Shown here piece after piece: positions 61,986 to 64,000 of a stretch of DNA of 64,000 bases. Every line of letters begins with the position of its first letter. Positions within the stretch are counted from its first letter, which is position 1. The notes below the pieces were generated by a model. That model was not told where the DNA came from. It searched no databases and saw nothing but the letters and a program-made list of their open reading frames with translations. The position numbers and the translations under genes are program-made. Source of the stretch: Cricetomys ansorgei (lineage: Eukaryota > Chordata > Mammalia > Rodentia > Nesomyidae); contig JAMJFZ010001131.1 of the NCBI GenBank assembly GCA_026225945.1, positions 26,254,001 through 26,318,000 on the forward strand, given 5' to 3'.

Positions 61986-62860
61986 CAACATTTTTTAAAG
62001 AATAAAACGAAAATTTAAACAAACAACAGGCATGGGCGTGCTAGAAGGATTAGAAATGAGAATAAGCTTTTGCAGCAACATAGGTGAGCAGCAATAAAAA
62101 TAACACTCTGGTGATGTTGGTGACAGCTGGGATGAATAGAACTGAGGCAACTTGCCTGGGAAGAATAGATGGTTCATGCCAACCCATTAGAGGACTGAGT
62201 CAAGGAAAAAAGAAAAGAAAAAGTAAAAAGACTATTTGCTGCCCATTAAGGAAGCAGGCAGGGAGTGTCCAAGAAGCAGGGCGCGTGTGTAGAGACGCCT
62301 CCCCGACCAGTTTGCCGTGGGCGGAGTTTGGTACAGCGCCTGTCCTCCATGGTTGTTGCTTTTGCGCACTGTGCGGGTGCGGGTGTGTGTCTATTTGATG
62401 AATGTTTCCTGTTTATCTGACTGGACTCCTCACAGCCTTGTTCTACGCTCCACTGACTCTGTCTAGAAGTGTCTGGCACATTGTATTTGTCCATCGGGTA
62501 TCTGTTGATACTGTCTGTTGTAAGTACAGCGAAGCAGCTCATATAGAGGCACAGATGTGAAATCGCAGGATCCCAGGTGTGCTGCGTAAGAGAGAGAGGG
62601 GAGTGGCGATCTGGTGTCATCTCGGAAGATTGTGGTGATAACTTATTTCAGAGAACAGATGTGATTACTTCTTCATTTTTTTTTTTAAAGACAATTGTAT
62701 CAATATGGAACATAAAGTGAGTAGGTGGAGGGTTAACAACAGAAAAGCAAGTCTGGATTAGGAATAATGAAAACCCAGATGACTTAAAGTGTGAGAGCTG
62801 CAGAAGCAGGACTCTTCGGGGGGTTTGTTTGTTTTTTTCTTTTTTTTCCATGCAATTTTT
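61986..62860 (+). other. Tomm20l: Tomm20l intron segment, nothing recognised
   Basis: No SINE or exon found. I looked for the expected next exon (LWDPTKN…) in three forward frames and did not see it. Confidence 0.5.
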
Positions 62861-62871
62861 TTTTTTTTTTT

Positions 62872-63005
62872 TGAGACAGGGTTTCTCTGTTATAACTCCA
62901 GCTGTCTGGGATCTCTGGAGACCAGGCTGGCCTCCAACTCATAGAGGTCTGCTTGCCTCTGCCTCCTGACTGCTGGGATTAAAGGTGTGCGCCACCACCG
63001 CCTGA
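62872..63005 (-). mobile_element. B1 SINE
   Basis: TTGAGACAGGGTTTCTCTG, TTATAACTCCAGCTGTC and GATTAAAGGTGTGCGCCACC. Confidence 0.95.
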
Positions 63006-63185
63006 CTTTCATGCAGTTCTTAATATAACATTTTTTTGTGGATGAATATATTCTCCTTTCCCTCTTCTGCTGGTGTTTTCTCTCTCCTCACACCAGGACC
63101 TTGAATTCCCACCTGTGCTCCACAGGTCTACCTCATTAGATTTACCTAGGGCCACAAGATAGAAAAAAGTGCAAACAGAAAAGAA

Positions 63186-63560
63186 GCCATGTGTGGTGGG
63201 ACATGTCTGTAATCCTATTGCATTTAAGAATCTTAGGCAGAAGGATTGGGAGTTCAAAGCCAGCCTGGGTTGCACAACAAAACTCTGCCTTAATAAGGGC
63301 TCGGAGATAGCTCATTACAGTGCTCACTGAGTGAGTGAGAGGACCTGAGTTTGAATCCCAGGACCCTCACTGACAAAAAGCCAAGAACAACAGAACTGGT
63401 TGTGTGGTGTGTGCATGAAATCCCAGTGCTTGTGGAGGTAGAGCTAGGTGGATCCCTGTCTCAAAACACAGGGTGGCAGGCCTCCTAAGGAAACACACCT
63501 AACGTTGTTCTCTGGCTTCCACTTGCATGTGCACACATGCACATTTGCACTCACATGCAT
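63186..63560 (+). mobile_element. B1-like and B2/B3-related SINEs
   Basis: 63186-63298 forward B1-like (CATGTGTGGTGGGACATGTC). 63299-63560 a B2/B3-related forward copy (GGCTCGGAGATAGCTCATTAC … GACCTGAGTTTGAATCCC) ending in a CA/ATGC-rich tail. Confidence 0.65.
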
Positions 63561-64000
63561 AAACAAAACATGCAGAACAAACATCAACCAAGCAAAAGCC
63601 AGCTTAGCTGGTTCATGCAGTCAGACATAGCCAAGAAAGTCCTCGCTACGTCAGGGGGTCCGAGACTGGAGTGCCCGAGGAGCACCTGGCCGCTTGTTGA
63701 AAACACTTTCTTCTGAGTCCGGCCCCACATTTATTTGTGGGTCTGGTGGAACCTAAGCACTATTGTGGTAGCAGCACTCTCCGTTGATTCTTTGTGGGAA
63801 AATCAAAGTGCCCTCAGGTTCAAGACTGGAAGAGCTTGCTTCCCTCCCAAGTAACTTTGATGTACTCAGTGCCCCATGCTTCAGTCACCTGTCGGCATTT
63901 CCTGGATGCTCTTGTGGGCACTTGAGCCTGTGTATCCACAGGCAAATTGCTCTCTCTGCCTGTCACAGCTTCTCCCCTCTTTCTTGTGCTGTTTCTGATG
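63561..64000 (+). other. Tomm20l: Window end, Tomm20l intron, nothing recognised
   Basis: No repeat or exon named with confidence. Confidence 0.5.

Noticed and set aside
1..64000. tRNA or other small RNA genes
   Set aside because: tRNA-like boxes occur only as parts of B2, B3, B4 and ID SINEs; no complete cloverleaf was recognised by eye.
1..64000. CRISPR arrays, operons, integrases or other prokaryotic systems
   Set aside because: Spliced genes, rodent SINEs and microsatellites show vertebrate DNA; the repeats are microsatellites or interspersed elements, not spacer arrays.

Overview
The window is mammalian genomic DNA from a muroid rodent. Dense B1, B2, B3, B4 and ID-type SINEs, a URR1-like hAT element and long (TG)n/(AC)n tracts show this. 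Many B1 copies carry the variant motif ACAACAGAGAAACC, and the consensus-like phrase GATCTCTGTGAGTTCGAGG recurs. I read this as more hamster/vole/deer-mouse-like than house-mouse-like, but the species is not settled by eye.

Two protein-coding genes lie on the + strand. (1) Arid4a (RBP1/RBBP1), entered in the middle: 19 coding exons from 2860 to 48505 encode 1165 complete residues up to the stop. The first complete codon corresponds to about residue 93 of the human protein, and the total length would be 1257 residues if the missing N-terminus matches human. All 18 internal junctions keep frame and all exons use AG/GT boundaries. The 3' UTR follows 48505, with AATAAA signals at 49426, 49706 and 50181. 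(2) Tomm20l, of which only the first two coding exons (59985-60105 and 60231-60274) are visible. Its first exon lies in a CpG island at about 59815-60290, and the rest should lie past position 64000. The order Arid4a then Tomm20l, both +, matches the known mammalian synteny (human 14q23).

Layout: 1-2859 is an SINE-rich intron. 2860-10052 holds six exons for the N-terminal Tudor/RBB1NT part. 10053-22407 is a 12.4-kb intron with a repeat-poor first 3 kb. 22408-24522 holds four exons for the ARID DNA-binding domain. 29140-35511 holds four exons for the acidic linker and the Tudor-knot/chromobarrel. 38567-39697 is one 1131-nt exon with the RB-binding LVCHE motif. 39876-48505 holds the basic, Ser-rich and coiled-coil C-terminus. 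50.2-59.8 kb is intergenic, with old L1/L2/MaLR remnants and an unassigned LTR-like block. 59.8-64 kb is the Tomm20l promoter, two exons and the start of its intron.

ARID4A is a nuclear corepressor subunit of the SIN3-HDAC machinery that binds RB family proteins. TOMM20L is a TOM20 paralogue of the mitochondrial outer membrane. There is no sign of a shared function; they are simply neighbours. I found no undescribed biological system. The observations below concern genome structure, splicing, start choice and repeats. Repeat family names are from recalled consensus patterns, and element edges are approximate.
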